DNA of 64,000 bases from Micromonospora sp. WMMD1102. GTDB lineage: Bacteria; Actinomycetota; Actinomycetes; Mycobacteriales; Micromonosporaceae. The position numbers and the translations under genes are program-made. Below, one piece after another: positions 25,182 through 35,537 of this stretch. The first letter of the stretch is position 1; each line of letters opens with the position of its first letter. The notes under the pieces were generated by a model, which had not been told where the DNA came from, did no database searches, and worked only from the letters and a program-made list of their open reading frames with translations. The stretch is from positions 7,939,001-8,003,000 of the forward strand of contig NZ_JARUBN010000001.1 of assembly GCF_029626265.1 (NCBI RefSeq), in the 5' to 3' direction.

Positions 25182-27218
25182 TCAGGCCGGGGGCTGCTGT
25201 TCCGGGGTGACCACGGCGAGTACGGCGCCGGTCTCCACCTGGGAGCCGGCGGTGACCGGCAGTTCGGTCACCACCCCGGAGCCCGGGGCGGTGACCGGGT
25301 GTTCGAGCTTCATCGCCTCCAGCACGAGCAGCGGCTCACCGGCGGCGACCCGCTGCCCGACCGCCACCAGGGTCCGGCTGACCGTGCCGGGCAACGGGGC
25401 CAGCAGCGAACCCTCGGCCAGTTCCGGAGCCGGCTCGGCGTACCGGGGAAGTTCGGTGAGCGTCACCGAGCCGTCGGGACCGTCGACGAAGCAGACCGCC
25501 CCGACTTGGTGTACGGCGTACACCTGCCGTACGCCGTCGACTTGCAGCACGGTGCCGGACGGTTCGCAGCCGAGCAGCACCACCTCGGGCCGGGCACCCG
25601 TTCCCGGCTGTGCGGCGCCGTCCGATGCTGGCGGAGCGGCGTCGGCGGGCCGGGCTGACCAGGCGACCAGGGCGCCGGAGCGGTCCAGCCGGTAGTCGAT
25701 CTCCAGCGGGCCGGCCGGTGTGGCGTACCCGATGGTCTGTGGAGTGGTGGGGACGTTGCGCCAACCGGACGGCAGGGTGCCGAGCACCGGGGCGGCGGCC
25801 CGGCGCGCGGCGGCCCCGGCCAGCGCGGCGGCCAGCCCGGCCAGCCCGACCCGGTCCGGCGGCAGCAGCGGGGTGAAGACCTCCGGATGCCGGTCCAGGA
25901 AAGCCGTGTCGATCTCGCCCGCCCGGAACTCCGCCGAGCCGAGCACCCGGACCAGCAGGTCCCGGTTGGTCGCGACGCCGTGCAGCCGCGCCCGGCGCAG
26001 CGCCCCGGCCAGCGCCCGCGCCGCCTCGTCCCGGGTCGGTGCCCAGGCGACCAGCTTCGCGACCATCGAGTCGTAGTGCACCCCCACCACCGAGCCGTCC
26101 CGTACCCCGGAATCGAGCCGCAGCCCGGAGTCGCGCCGCCGGTCGACGCCGAACTCGACGTCCACCCCCGGCACGGCGAACCGGTGCAGCGTGCCGGTCG
26201 CCGGCAGCCAGTCGGCGGCCGGGTCCTCGGCGCAGAGCCGCACCTCGATCGCGTGCCCGCTGACCGGCGGGGCGGTCGCCGGCAGCGCACCACCCTCGGC
26301 GACCAGCAGTTGCAGCCGGACCAGGTCGAGGCCGGTGACGCACTCGGTGACCGCGTGCTCGACCTGGAGCCGGGTGTTCATCTCCAGGAAGTGGAACTCG
26401 CCGGCCGGGGTCAGCAGGAACTCGACAGTGCCCACCCCGAGATAGCCGACGGCGCGGGCGGCGACCACCGCCGCGCGTTCCAGCCCGGCCCGCAACTCCG
26501 GGGTGACCGCGACCGAGGGCGCCTCCTCGACGATCTTCTGGTGCCGGCGCTGGATCGAGCACTCGCGCTCGCCGAGCGAGAGCACCGTGCCGTGCCCGTC
26601 GGCGACGACCTGCACCTCGACGTGCCGGGCCCGCTCGACGTACGGCTCCACGAAGACGGTGCCGTCACCGAAGGTGGCGGCAGCCTCCCGGCGGGCCGAG
26701 GAGATCGCGGACGCCAGGTCGGCCGGTTCGCGGACGATCCGCATGCCGCGCCCGCCGCCGCCAGCCGCCGCCTTGACCAGTACCGGGAACGCGGTGATCC
26801 GCTCCGGGTCGGCGTAGGTCGGCAGCATCGGCACCCCGGCGTCGGACAGCAGCGCCTTCGCCTCGGTCTTGTCGCCCATCGCCGCGATCGCCTTCGCCGG
26901 CGGGCCCACCCAGGTCAACCCGGCGTCGCCGACGGCGGCGGCGAACCCGGCGTCCTCGGCGAGAAAGCCGTAGCCGGGGTGCACCGCGTCCGCCCCGGAC
27001 CGCCGGGCCGCCTCGACCAGCGACTCCACCCGGAGGTACGTGTCCACAGGTGCCGCACCCGGCAGCCGGACCGCGAGATCGGCCTCGCCGACGTACGGCG
27101 CCCCGGCGTCCGGATCGGAGTACACGGCGACCGTCTCGATGCCGAGCGACCGGCAGGTGGCGAAGACCCGCCGGGCGATCTCGCCCCGGTTGGCCATCAG
27201 CAGTCTGCGGATCGTCAC
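25182..27218 (-). CDS. Acyl-CoA carboxylase alpha subunit (biotin carboxylase plus biotin carrier)
   Basis: The 678-residue protein starts with the biotin-carboxylase fold (MTIRRLLMANRGEIARRVF, HPGYGFLAED, KAAAGGGGRGMRIV, EMNTRLQVEHAVTE). It ends with a biotinyl-carrier domain containing LVLEAMKLEHPV (biotin on Lys, near 637). It carboxylates biotin with ATP and bicarbonate for the partner carboxyltransferase encoded just upstream. The GTG at 27218 follows AAGGAG. A palindromic repeat sits between it and the beta-subunit gene, so transcription of the pair may be uncoupled. Family assignment is firm; the acyl-CoA substrate is not. Confidence 0.94.
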   Translation of the reverse strand: MTIRRLLMANRGEIARRVFATCRSLGIETVAVYSDPDAGAPYVGEADLAVRLPGAAPVDTYLRVESLVEAARRSGADAVHPGYGFLAEDAGFAAAVGDAGLTWVGPPAKAIAAMGDKTEAKALLSDAGVPMLPTYADPERITAFPVLVKAAAGGGGRGMRIVREPADLASAISSARREAAATFGDGTVFVEPYVERARHVEVQVVADGHGTVLSLGERECSIQRRHQKIVEEAPSVAVTPELRAGLERAAVVAARAVGYLGVGTVEFLLTPAGEFHFLEMNTRLQVEHAVTECVTGLDLVRLQLLVAEGGALPATAPPVSGHAIEVRLCAEDPAADWLPATGTLHRFAVPGVDVEFGVDRRRDSGLRLDSGVRDGSVVGVHYDSMVAKLVAWAPTRDEAARALAGALRRARLHGVATNRDLLVRVLGSAEFRAGEIDTAFLDRHPEVFTPLLPPDRVGLAGLAAALAGAAARRAAAPVLGTLPSGWRNVPTTPQTIGYATPAGPLEIDYRLDRSGALVAWSARPADAAPPASDGAAQPGTGARPEVVLLGCEPSGTVLQVDGVRQVYAVHQVGAVCFVDGPDGSVTLTELPRYAEPAPELAEGSLLAPLPGTVSRTLVAVGQRVAAGEPLLVLEAMKLEHPVTAPGSGVVTELPVTAGSQVETGAVLAVVTPEQQPPA

Positions 27219-27236
27219 CGCTCCTTATCGTTGCGC

Positions 27237-27300
27237 CTGAGGTGTAAGGAAGGGCCCCTTCTTATCGTTTTCTGTTGTAGCGGGGGCCCTTCCTAACACC

Positions 27301-27304
<4 letters not shown>
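27237..27304. repeat. Palindromic repeat copy 2 (22-bp arms, one mismatch), supplies a stop codon
   Basis: The arms 27237-27258 and 27283-27304 match copy 1 closely; the loop again contains TTATCG and TTGTAG. The minus-strand TGA of the carboxyltransferase gene (27301-27303) lies in the right arm, as in copy 1. Confidence 0.9.
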
Positions 27305-28898
<1,594 letters not shown>

Positions 28899-28902
<4 letters not shown>

Positions 28903-30653
28903 GACCAGCTCCTCCGTCCGTGCTGCGGCATGGTCCCGCCTTCCGGCGCGGTCAGCAGCTCGGTCGGCAGTTCGACGAGTCGGGCGCGGAGCAGCTCGCC
29001 GAGCGCCTTGGCCTGGGGGTCGAACCGGGTCGAGCCGGCCGCTCCGGCCGCCCCGAGCAGCCCGGGCAGGACGAAGTTGACCGCCCGCAGGTTCGGCAGT
29101 TCGTAGCGGCGTACCGGCAGGGTGGCGGCCTCCGGCAACAGGGTGCGGAGCCGGTCCACGGTCAGCCATCCGCGTAGCCACCGGTAGCCGTCGGTCGACC
29201 GGGCCCACACCCCGAGGTTCGCGTCACCACCCTTGTCGCCCGACCGGGCGCCGACCAGTGCCCCGAGCGGCGCCCGCCGGGTCGCCCCGCCCTCGGCTGT
29301 CGGCCGGTTCCCGGTAGCCGCCCCGCCCTCGGCTGTCGGCCGGCCGGGGTAGCTCGCCGTGAGCGTCGGGGGTGCGATCTCGACGCGCTCGCCGGAGGGC
29401 AGGACCGCGACCTGGCGTACCCGCTCCTGGGCCACCTCCTCGACGGCGAAGAGCCCGTACGGGCTGGCGTCGCCGGGCGGGGTGGTGAGGGTACAACCTG
29501 GGTAGGAGGCCAGGGCCAGTTCCACGGCGGCGGCCGAGAACGCCCGCCCGGCCCGCTTCGGGTCGCCGTCGCTCAGGTGTACGTGCAGCAGCGCGCTCGC
29601 CGTCTCGGTGTCGGCCGCGTCCGGGTGGTCGGTACGGGCCAGCGTGAACTCGAGCCCGTCGGCACCGATCGCGTCGGTGAGCTGGGACCGGACCAGTGCC
29701 GCCTTCGCCTCGACGTCGAGTCCACAGAGGACGAAGGTCATCGAGTTGCGGAAGCCGCCCAGCCGGGTCACCCCGACCTTGAGGGTGGGCGGCGGGGGCG
29801 TGCCGCGCGCCCCGCTGACGCGTACCCGGTCCGGGCCGGCGTCGGCCAGGGTGACCGTGTCGAGCCGGGTCACCACGTCCGGGCCGAGATAGTCGGGGCC
29901 GGCGATCTCGTACAGCAGTTGGGCGGTGACGGTCTCCCGGGTGACCGCGCCGCCGGTGCCGGGATGCTTGGTGAGTACCGCCGAGCCGTCCGGGTGCAGT
30001 TCGGCGACCGGGAAACCGGGGCGGCGCCCGCCGTCCGGCAGTTCGGTGAAGAAGCTGAAGTTTCCGCCGCTGACCTGGGCGCCGCATTCGAGCAGGTGGC
30101 CGGCGACGGTCGCCCCGGCCAGCGGGTCCAGGTCGGCGCGGGTCCAGCCGAAGTGTGCGATCCCCGGGCCGACCGCCAGCGAGGCGTCGGTGACCCGACC
30201 GGTGACCACCACGTCCGCCCCGGCGCTCAGGCAGGCGGCGATGCCGAACGCCCCAAGGTACGCGTTCGCGGTCAGCGCGCCGGGGCGGTGCGGTGCGTCG
30301 CCGTCGACGTACCCGATCCGGACCGGCAGCCCGAGCCGGTCGGCGAGGGTGCGGAGCGCGGCGGCCAGCCCGGCCGGGTTCAGCCCGCCGGCGTTCGTCA
30401 CGATCCTCACGCGGCGGTCCAGCGCGGTGCCGAGACACGGTTCGAGCTGCCGGAGGAAGGTCCGGGCGTAGCCGAGTTCCGGGTCGCGCTGCCGGTCCCG
30501 GCCGAGGATCAGCATGGTCAGCTCGGCCAGGTAGTCGCCGGTCAGCACGTCGAGTTCGCCGCCGTCGAGCATCTCCCGCCAGGCGTCGAACCGGTCGCCG
30601 TAGAACCCGGAGGCGTTGCCGATCCGCAGCACGTCCGGGCTGGGTCCGATCAC
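28899..30653 (-). CDS. AtuA-family protein (acyclic terpene utilisation type)
   Basis: The 584-residue product begins VIGPSPDVLRIGNASGFYGD, the start of the AtuA family. It contains VVTGRVTDASLAVGP, LLECGAQVSGGNFSFF and, near the C-terminus, ALVGARSGDKGGDANLGVWAR. AtuA is needed for acyclic terpene (citronellol/geraniol) use in Pseudomonas, but its reaction is not established. A duplicated RPTAEGGA phrase lies near 29290-29340. The GTG at 30653 overlaps the TIGR03084 stop (GTGA) and its own TGA overlaps the carboxyltransferase start, so three genes are coupled. Together with the carboxylase and dehydrogenase it suggests an isoprenoid or branched-acid pathway. Confidence 0.88.
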
Positions 30654-31459
30654 CGTACCGGCCGGCCCGGGGCGTCCGCCCCAGCCGGCGGCCGATCGGG
30701 GCCGGGCGGGCCGGCGAAGACCTGGGCGATGCCGAGCCACTCGGTGGCGACCGGCCCGACCGCGACCAGCGCCAGGTCGGCGGGGTGCCGCCGCCGGGTG
30801 ACCAGCAGGCAGAAGTCCAGCGCCGGCCCGGTGACCCGGTCCGCCGCCTCGGCCGGCCCGAACTGCCAGGAGTCGCCGTGCGGGCCGGTCAGCTCGAACC
30901 GCACCGGCACGTCGGGGACCGGGCGTCCGTGGGTGGCGAAGGCGTGTCCGACGGTACGGGTACCGAGGTAGGCGACGTGCCGGAGCCGGGCGGTCGGGAC
31001 CCGGGTGACGCCGAGCGCGTCGGCGACGTCCTCGCCGTGCGCCCAGGTTTCCATGATCCGTGCGGTCGCCATCGAGCTGGCCGACATCCGGGTGCCGTAC
31101 CAGGGCATCTTGCCGCCGGCCGGTACCCGGCGCAGGGCCTGGTCCAGGGCCGACCGGCCGGCCCGCCACCGCCGCGACAACTCGGGTACGGGGGCCAGGA
31201 ACTCCGCCGCGCCCCGGTCGATGAAGCCGTGCGGATCCTCCGCCGCGTGCCGGATCGACTCGGCGAACGCCTCGACGTCGGTGGCGGCGAGGGTGGCGAC
31301 GTGGTCGGTCCAGGCGAGGTGGGCGATCTGGTGCGCGATGGTCCAGCCGGCTGCGGGGGTGGGGCGGGACCAGTCCGGCTCGGGCAGCTCCGCCACCAGC
31401 GTCTCCAGCGCCGCCGACTCGGCGGCCAGGTCCGTCAGCAGGCTGTCGAGGTCGACCAT
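30650..31459 (-). CDS. TIGR03084-family protein (DinB/MDMPI-like fold)
   Basis: The 269-residue product belongs to the maleylpyruvate-isomerase/DinB-like metal-binding group. It has WTIAHQIAHLAWTDH (metal-binding His pattern) near residues 40-54 and MATARIMETWAHGEDVADALG near 150, which contribute the His/Glu ligands. Relatives often use mycothiol, so a thiol-dependent isomerase or transferase role is possible; none is proven. AAGGAG precedes the ATG. It is the first enzyme gene after the TetR gene in the catabolic cluster and is coupled to the AtuA gene by a GTGA overlap. Confidence 0.85.
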   Translation of the reverse strand: MVDLDSLLTDLAAESAALETLVAELPEPDWSRPTPAAGWTIAHQIAHLAWTDHVATLAATDVEAFAESIRHAAEDPHGFIDRGAAEFLAPVPELSRRWRAGRSALDQALRRVPAGGKMPWYGTRMSASSMATARIMETWAHGEDVADALGVTRVPTARLRHVAYLGTRTVGHAFATHGRPVPDVPVRFELTGPHGDSWQFGPAEAADRVTGPALDFCLLVTRRRHPADLALVAVGPVATEWLGIAQVFAGPPGPDRPPAGADAPGRPVR

Positions 31460-31507
31460 GCGCAGGCTCCTTGCCGTTTCGCGGTGGGGTTGTCGGTGCG
31501 GTTGGGG

Positions 31508-32122
31508 TCAGTGCGCTTTCGTCGCGATGATCGAGGCGAGTTGTCGTTTCCAGACGCCGAGCAGGGCGGTGCGCCGGGTCGAGTCGTCGGAGAGCAGGTT
31601 GGCCACCCCGAGCCCACGGAGCAGGTCGAGGGTCGCCTGGATCGCCTCGCGTACCCCAGGTTGCCGTTCGTCGGCGCCGAGCAGGTCGACGGTGAGCCGG
31701 TGCATCTCCCGGCCGACCCGGGCCTCCAGCGGCACCAGCGCGTCGCGCAACTCCGGATCGGTCCGTCCGGCGACCCACAGCTCCAGGGCGGCGACGAAGA
31801 GCGGTCCGGTGAAGGCGGTGGCCAGCATGTCGACGGCTCGGTCGAGCCGTTCGGGTCCGGCCGGCAGGCCGGCCGCCTCGGCGCGGATCTCGGCTGCCCG
31901 GCGCTCGGCCAGGTGTTCGACGGCGGCCATCACCAGGGTGCTCTTGGTCGGGTAGTGGTGCAGTTGGGCGCCTCGGGAGACGCCGGCCCGGGCCGCCACC
32001 ACCGTGGTGGTGGTGCCGGACCAGCCCCGTTCGACCAGACAGTCCACAGTGGCTTCCAGCACCCGCGCCTGGGTCGCCCGGCTGCGCTCCCGCTGCGGGG
32101 TACGGGTCGGTGCGGTGGACAT
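31508..32122 (-). CDS. TetR-family transcriptional regulator
   Basis: The 204-residue protein has an N-terminal helix-turn-helix (RATQARVLEATVDCLVERGW, then VAARAGVSRGAQLHHYPTK) and a variable ligand-binding domain. It probably represses the catabolic cluster that follows it in the same direction. The ATG at 32122 was chosen because CAGGCT lies 6 bp upstream with TTGACT 17 bp further, a promoter giving a leaderless message. A 40-bp palindrome overlaps the -35 box. The ligand is probably an acyl-CoA or pathway intermediate. A longer frame to 32248 has no support. Confidence 0.92.
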   Translation of the reverse strand: MSTAPTRTPQRERSRATQARVLEATVDCLVERGWSGTTTTVVAARAGVSRGAQLHHYPTKSTLVMAAVEHLAERRAAEIRAEAAGLPAGPERLDRAVDMLATAFTGPLFVAALELWVAGRTDPELRDALVPLEARVGREMHRLTVDLLGADERQPGVREAIQATLDLLRGLGVANLLSDDSTRRTALLGVWKRQLASIIATKAH

Positions 32123-32128
32123 GGGACC

Positions 32129-32176
32129 AGCCTGTCGGCCGAGAAACAAACAGTCAAGACTGCTTGTTTCTCGGCC
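32129..32176 (-). promoter_or_regulatory. TetR promoter and 40-bp operator-like palindrome
   Basis: The palindrome 32137-32176 has 20-bp arms with two mismatches (arm start GGCCGAGAAACAA). On the minus strand TTGACT (32152-32157) is the -35 and CAGGCT (32129-32134) the -10, with a 17-bp spacer. The palindrome covers the -35 and most of the spacer, an arrangement suited to autorepression. Confidence 0.85.
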
Positions 32177-32330
32177 CGGCCCGTCGAGTCCAGCTCGCAC
32201 ACCCTTCTCAGGGGCGGCCGGCCGACGTGGTTCGGCCCCGCACACCATCCAGTGGGTGGTGATACGGGGCCGGGTGTGCGGGGTCGATCAGAACGCGGTC
32301 CGGCAGAACCGGTCGGAGCAGCGTGCTGGC

Positions 32331-33008
32331 TCAGACGCGGGCGCGGCGGGCCAGGCGCTCCGGGTCGAGGATGATGATGCTCTTGCCGTCCAGGCGCAGC
32401 CAGCCGCGCGAGGCGAAGTCGGCCAGCGCCTTGTTGACGGTCTCCCGGGAGGCGCCGACGAGCTGGGCGATCTCCTCCTGGGTCAGGTCGTGGGTGACCC
32501 GGAGTACGCCGCCGTCCCGGGTGCCGAACCGGCCCGCCATCTGGAGCAGGTTCTTCGCCACCCGGCCGGGCACGTCGGTGAAGATCAGGTCGGCCAGGTT
32601 GTCGTTCGTCCGGCGCAGCCTGCGGGCGAGCACCCGGAGCAGTTGCTCCGCTATCTCCGGCCGGTTGTTCAGCCAGGGGCGCAGCGCCTGCTTGCGCAGC
32701 CGGGCGAGCCGGGTGTCGATCACGGCGGTGGCGGTCGCCGTACGCGGGCCGGGGTCGAAGAGCGAGAGTTCGCCGACCATGTCGGAGGGGCCCATCACGG
32801 CGATCAGGTTCTGCCGGCCGTCGGCGGCCCGGCGGCCCACCTTGATCTTGCCGCTCAGGACGATATAGAGGCTGTCACCTGGTTCGCCCTCGTTGAAGAC
32901 GATTTCGCCCTTACGGACCTCAAGGGTCTCCATGTCCTTCGCGAGTGCCTCGGCAGCCTCGGGGTCAACACCCTGGAAGATCCCACTCCGAGCCAACACC
33001 TCGTCCAT
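32331..33008 (-). CDS. crp: Crp-type cAMP receptor protein
   Basis: The 225-residue regulator has a cyclic-nucleotide-binding beta-roll with the phosphate-binding cassette [18 protein letters not shown], a dimerisation helix ([16 protein letters not shown]), and a C-terminal winged helix with recognition helix [14 protein letters not shown]. It closely follows the mycobacterial Crp (Rv3676) pattern. It binds cAMP and controls many promoters. GGAGG precedes the ATG. In mycobacteria it sits next to the hydrolase and RidA genes found here at 13.8-15.4 kb, so its locus has been split. A cAMP source is encoded at 15.4 kb. Confidence 0.95.
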   Translation of the reverse strand: MDEVLARSGIFQGVDPEAAEALAKDMETLEVRKGEIVFNEGEPGDSLYIVLSGKIKVGRRAADGRQNLIAVMGPSDMVGELSLFDPGPRTATATAVIDTRLARLRKQALRPWLNNRPEIAEQLLRVLARRLRRTNDNLADLIFTDVPGRVAKNLLQMAGRFGTRDGGVLRVTHDLTQEEIAQLVGASRETVNKALADFASRGWLRLDGKSIIILDPERLARRARV

Positions 33009-33473
33009 CGCGCACCTCCGCCCACGCGAGCCGTCCGCGGCCGGGTTCCGGCCGGTGATCCGGCGCGCGCCGCCAAGTCTAGGCGCATGTGAAGACTAAT
33101 CGGAGGAGCACCCCTGGAATCTTGATCCGGCGCCGGGCGGGGCAACCCCACATAACCCGGGGGTACGCCCGGTTTCGCGCCCGGCGTGTCCACCCGGGCG
33201 GGTCCACCCCTCACCCCCCACCCCCCACCCTTCTCCTCCCCACCCTTCTCCTCCCCACCCACCCACTCACCCACCGCGCACCGACCTGGACAACAGAGGC
33301 GTCATCCCCTCCCCGTAACGCCCTTGTTGTCCAGGTGAACGGCGAGGGTCCAGGTGAATGGAGTGCCCAGTGACGCGCACGAGACGGTCGTTCCGGGGAG
33401 TGCGCCCGTTGACGGACGGCCAGGGTGTGCGCGGTCGGGTGGGTGTGTGGGGTCGGGTCGTTAGAGTCGGGCC
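33009..33473. other. Intergenic region between crp and cbiZ
   Basis: This 465-bp divergent gap holds a pyrimidine-rich tract near 33205-33280 with two copies of acccttctcctcccc, and an inverted repeat with 12-bp arms (acctggacaaca at 33284-33295 and its complement at 33325-33336). TAGAGT at 33462-33467 lies 6 bp before the cbiZ start. No cobalamin riboswitch elements were recognised. No convincing ORF is present. Confidence 0.5.
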
Positions 33474-34169
33474 GTGCAGAACGAGCCGCTGTTCACCTAC
33501 CGGGTCGAGGACGGGCGGCAGGTGCCGCTGCTGGTCTGGCAGCTCGACCGGCCAGCGCTGGCGATCAGCTCCGGGCCGCTCGGCGGCGGGATCGGGGTAC
33601 GGCACTGGGTGGTGAACGCGACCGTGCCGATGTCGTACCGCCGGGACGACCCGGAGGTCCACCTCGGTGAACTGGCCGACCGGCTCGGCCTGCGCGGACC
33701 CGGGGTCGGTCTGCTCACCGGCGTCGACGTGACCGAGGTGGTGGCCACCGCAGACGACGGCGTCCGGGTCTGGGCCACCGTCGGCCTCGGCGCCCCGATC
33801 TGGGCGGCAGCCGAGCCCGCACCGACCCCCGCACCCGCACCCGCACCCGTCCCGGCGCCCGCATCAGGGTCGGTTCAGCATGTCGGCACGGTAAACGTCG
33901 TCGCGTTGCTGCCGGAGCGCCTCGGCGACGCGGCCCTGGTCAACGCCGTCGCCACGATCACCGAGGCCAAGGCGCAGGCGTTGCGGGAACTGGGCCTGCC
34001 GGCCACCGGCACCGCCACCGACGCGGTCACCGTGCTCTGCCCGCCGGACGGCCCGGCCGCGCCGTACGGGGGTCCGCGATCCCGTTGGGGTGCCCCGCTG
34101 GCCCGCGCCGCCTGCCGGGCGGTACGCGATGGCGGTGCCTTGCCGATCGTTCCCTGGTCACACCGCTGA
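33474..34169 (+). CDS. cbiZ: Adenosylcobinamide amidohydrolase (CbiZ type)
   Basis: The 231-residue product matches the CbiZ family: HWVVNATVPMSY, GVGLLTGVDVTEVV, GTVNVVALLPERLGDAALV, TITEAKAQAL and the end GGPRSRWGAPLARAACRA. CbiZ hydrolyses adenosylcobinamide to adenosylcobyric acid, allowing salvage of incomplete corrinoids for coenzyme B12. A Pro/Ala repeat (PAPTPAPAPAPVPAPA) interrupts the middle of the domain and is probably a flexible loop. No other cobalamin genes are nearby. GTG 33474 has TAGAGT 6 bp upstream and no Shine-Dalgarno sequence, so the transcript is probably leaderless. Confidence 0.87.
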   Translation: MQNEPLFTYRVEDGRQVPLLVWQLDRPALAISSGPLGGGIGVRHWVVNATVPMSYRRDDPEVHLGELADRLGLRGPGVGLLTGVDVTEVVATADDGVRVWATVGLGAPIWAAAEPAPTPAPAPAPVPAPASGSVQHVGTVNVVALLPERLGDAALVNAVATITEAKAQALRELGLPATGTATDAVTVLCPPDGPAAPYGGPRSRWGAPLARAACRAVRDGGALPIVPWSHR

Positions 34170-34337
34170 CCCGGTCCCCGAATCCCCGACCTCCCGTCCG
34201 TATCGGGTCGCGCCCGTCGAGCGCGGCGGCGGGTCGCGACGGTGGCCGGTGAGGGGTCGCGAGCGTGGCGTGGGTGGGCCATCATGACCTCCGTCGATCG
34301 CCGGCAACGCGGTTCGTCTGGACGGGGGAGTATTTCG

Positions 34338-35450
34338 ATGGGACGACTCGGCAACATCCTGTTGGCCGCCACGCTCAGCGGTGGACTGGCCGCCGGACTC
34401 GTCGGCTGTGGTGGTGGCGACGGACCGGAGGTGCCTCCGGTCCCGGACACCTTCGTCGTCGAGGGCACCTCCCGGCTCGACGACCCGTTCGGCGACCTGG
34501 AACTGGAATCGCGGGAGCTGCCCGAGGACGCGGTACTCGTCGGCGCGGACTACGAGGTGGCGCTGAGCCGGTACGGCGTGGCGACGGAGCTGACCGAGGA
34601 GGCGGTCCGGGAGTTGGCGCTGCGGGGCCCGGAACAGGCGCCGCCCTGGTTGGCCGGCAAGGGCCGGGAGTTCCTGCTGCTGCACCTGACCGAGCCCGAG
34701 CAGCGTAAGCGGCCGCTCTCCAACCGCTTTCCGAAGGTGATGGTGCTGGTCGACGGCGTGGCCCGGGAACTCGACGGCACCGCGCTGCTGCCGAGGAGTG
34801 TCGTCGTCGTGTCGGTGCCGGCGGGGGCGGACGCCACCCTCGCGGTGAACGAGGGTGGGAACATCCAGTCGATAAGCATCCGTACCGGCAAGCTCGTCGG
34901 GCCGTCGCCGCAGCCGGTGGCGCCGAAGCCGTCATCGACGGCGGACCAGCCGGCCACCCCGTCGGACCGGCTGGTCGCCTCGGGCACCGTCCGGCTGACC
35001 GACTACGTCGCCGTGCCCCGCCGCGATCCCGGGCTGGGCTGGGACGCGTTGGTCGACGTCGCGGTCGAGGTCGAGCTGCGCGGGTACGACGAGAAGCTCG
35101 GTGCGGCCCGACCCGGCATGCTCTGGGCGCGGGTGACCGCGAACCTGCACGCCAATCCCACCCGGGTCAAGTTCAAGATCGACCTGTCCCGGAGTCTGAC
35201 GATCCGTACCGCCGCCGGACAGGCGCTCCGGGTCCCGGCCGGTACCTCCGTGACGGTGCCCGCGTTCAGCTCGGCGGGCTCGACGCTGACCGTCCCGGTC
35301 ACCTGGTCGGAGGCGTTCCAGGTGCCGGCGAAGACCCGGAAGTTCTCGGTGACCTACCGCACCCGGGCCACCGTCACCGCCGACGACGGCCGGAAGGAGG
35401 GGTTCGAACGGCGCGACACCCGCAACAGCGGCACGATCACCCTGAAGTGA
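34338..35450 (+). CDS. Putative lipoprotein of unknown function
   Basis: The 370-residue product has a lipoprotein leader MGRLGNILLAATLSGGLAAG ending LVGC (Cys24). It has two beta-rich halves joined by a Pro/Ser linker (PSPQPVAPKPSSTADQPATP). The first half holds RELPEDAVLVGADYEVALSRYGV, the second LTDYVAVPRRDPGLGWDALVDVAVEVELRG. No family was recognised. GGGGGAG lies 7 bp before the ATG, which decides the start over upstream options. The protein should be attached to the outer face of the membrane. Its 3' end is partly duplicated past the stop. It lies 87 bp before the CapA-type gene in the same direction. Confidence 0.75.
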   Translation: MGRLGNILLAATLSGGLAAGLVGCGGGDGPEVPPVPDTFVVEGTSRLDDPFGDLELESRELPEDAVLVGADYEVALSRYGVATELTEEAVRELALRGPEQAPPWLAGKGREFLLLHLTEPEQRKRPLSNRFPKVMVLVDGVARELDGTALLPRSVVVVSVPAGADATLAVNEGGNIQSISIRTGKLVGPSPQPVAPKPSSTADQPATPSDRLVASGTVRLTDYVAVPRRDPGLGWDALVDVAVEVELRGYDEKLGAARPGMLWARVTANLHANPTRVKFKIDLSRSLTIRTAAGQALRVPAGTSVTVPAFSSAGSTLTVPVTWSEAFQVPAKTRKFSVTYRTRATVTADDGRKEGFERRDTRNSGTITLK

Positions 35451-35482
35451 CGGCGACACGATCACCCTCAAGGTGACGGCGA
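35432..35482 (+). repeat. 25-bp tandem duplication across the lipoprotein stop codon
   Basis: The segment from 35432 (cacgatcaccctgaagtgac) including the TGA is repeated imperfectly from 35457. Confidence 0.85.
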
Positions 35483-35537
35483 CACTGACCGGTCGACGGT
35501 CGCCCCGGTGGACCGATCCCGGTACTGTTCCCGGGCG

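Noticed and set aside
28903..29208. Longer start for the carboxyltransferase
   Set aside because: It lies inside the AtuA gene in another frame; GGAGGAG and the GTGA overlap define the start at 28902.
33009..33473. Cobalamin riboswitch upstream of cbiZ
   Set aside because: No B12-box-like conserved elements were found, and a TAGAGT box 6 bp before the start suggests a leaderless message.
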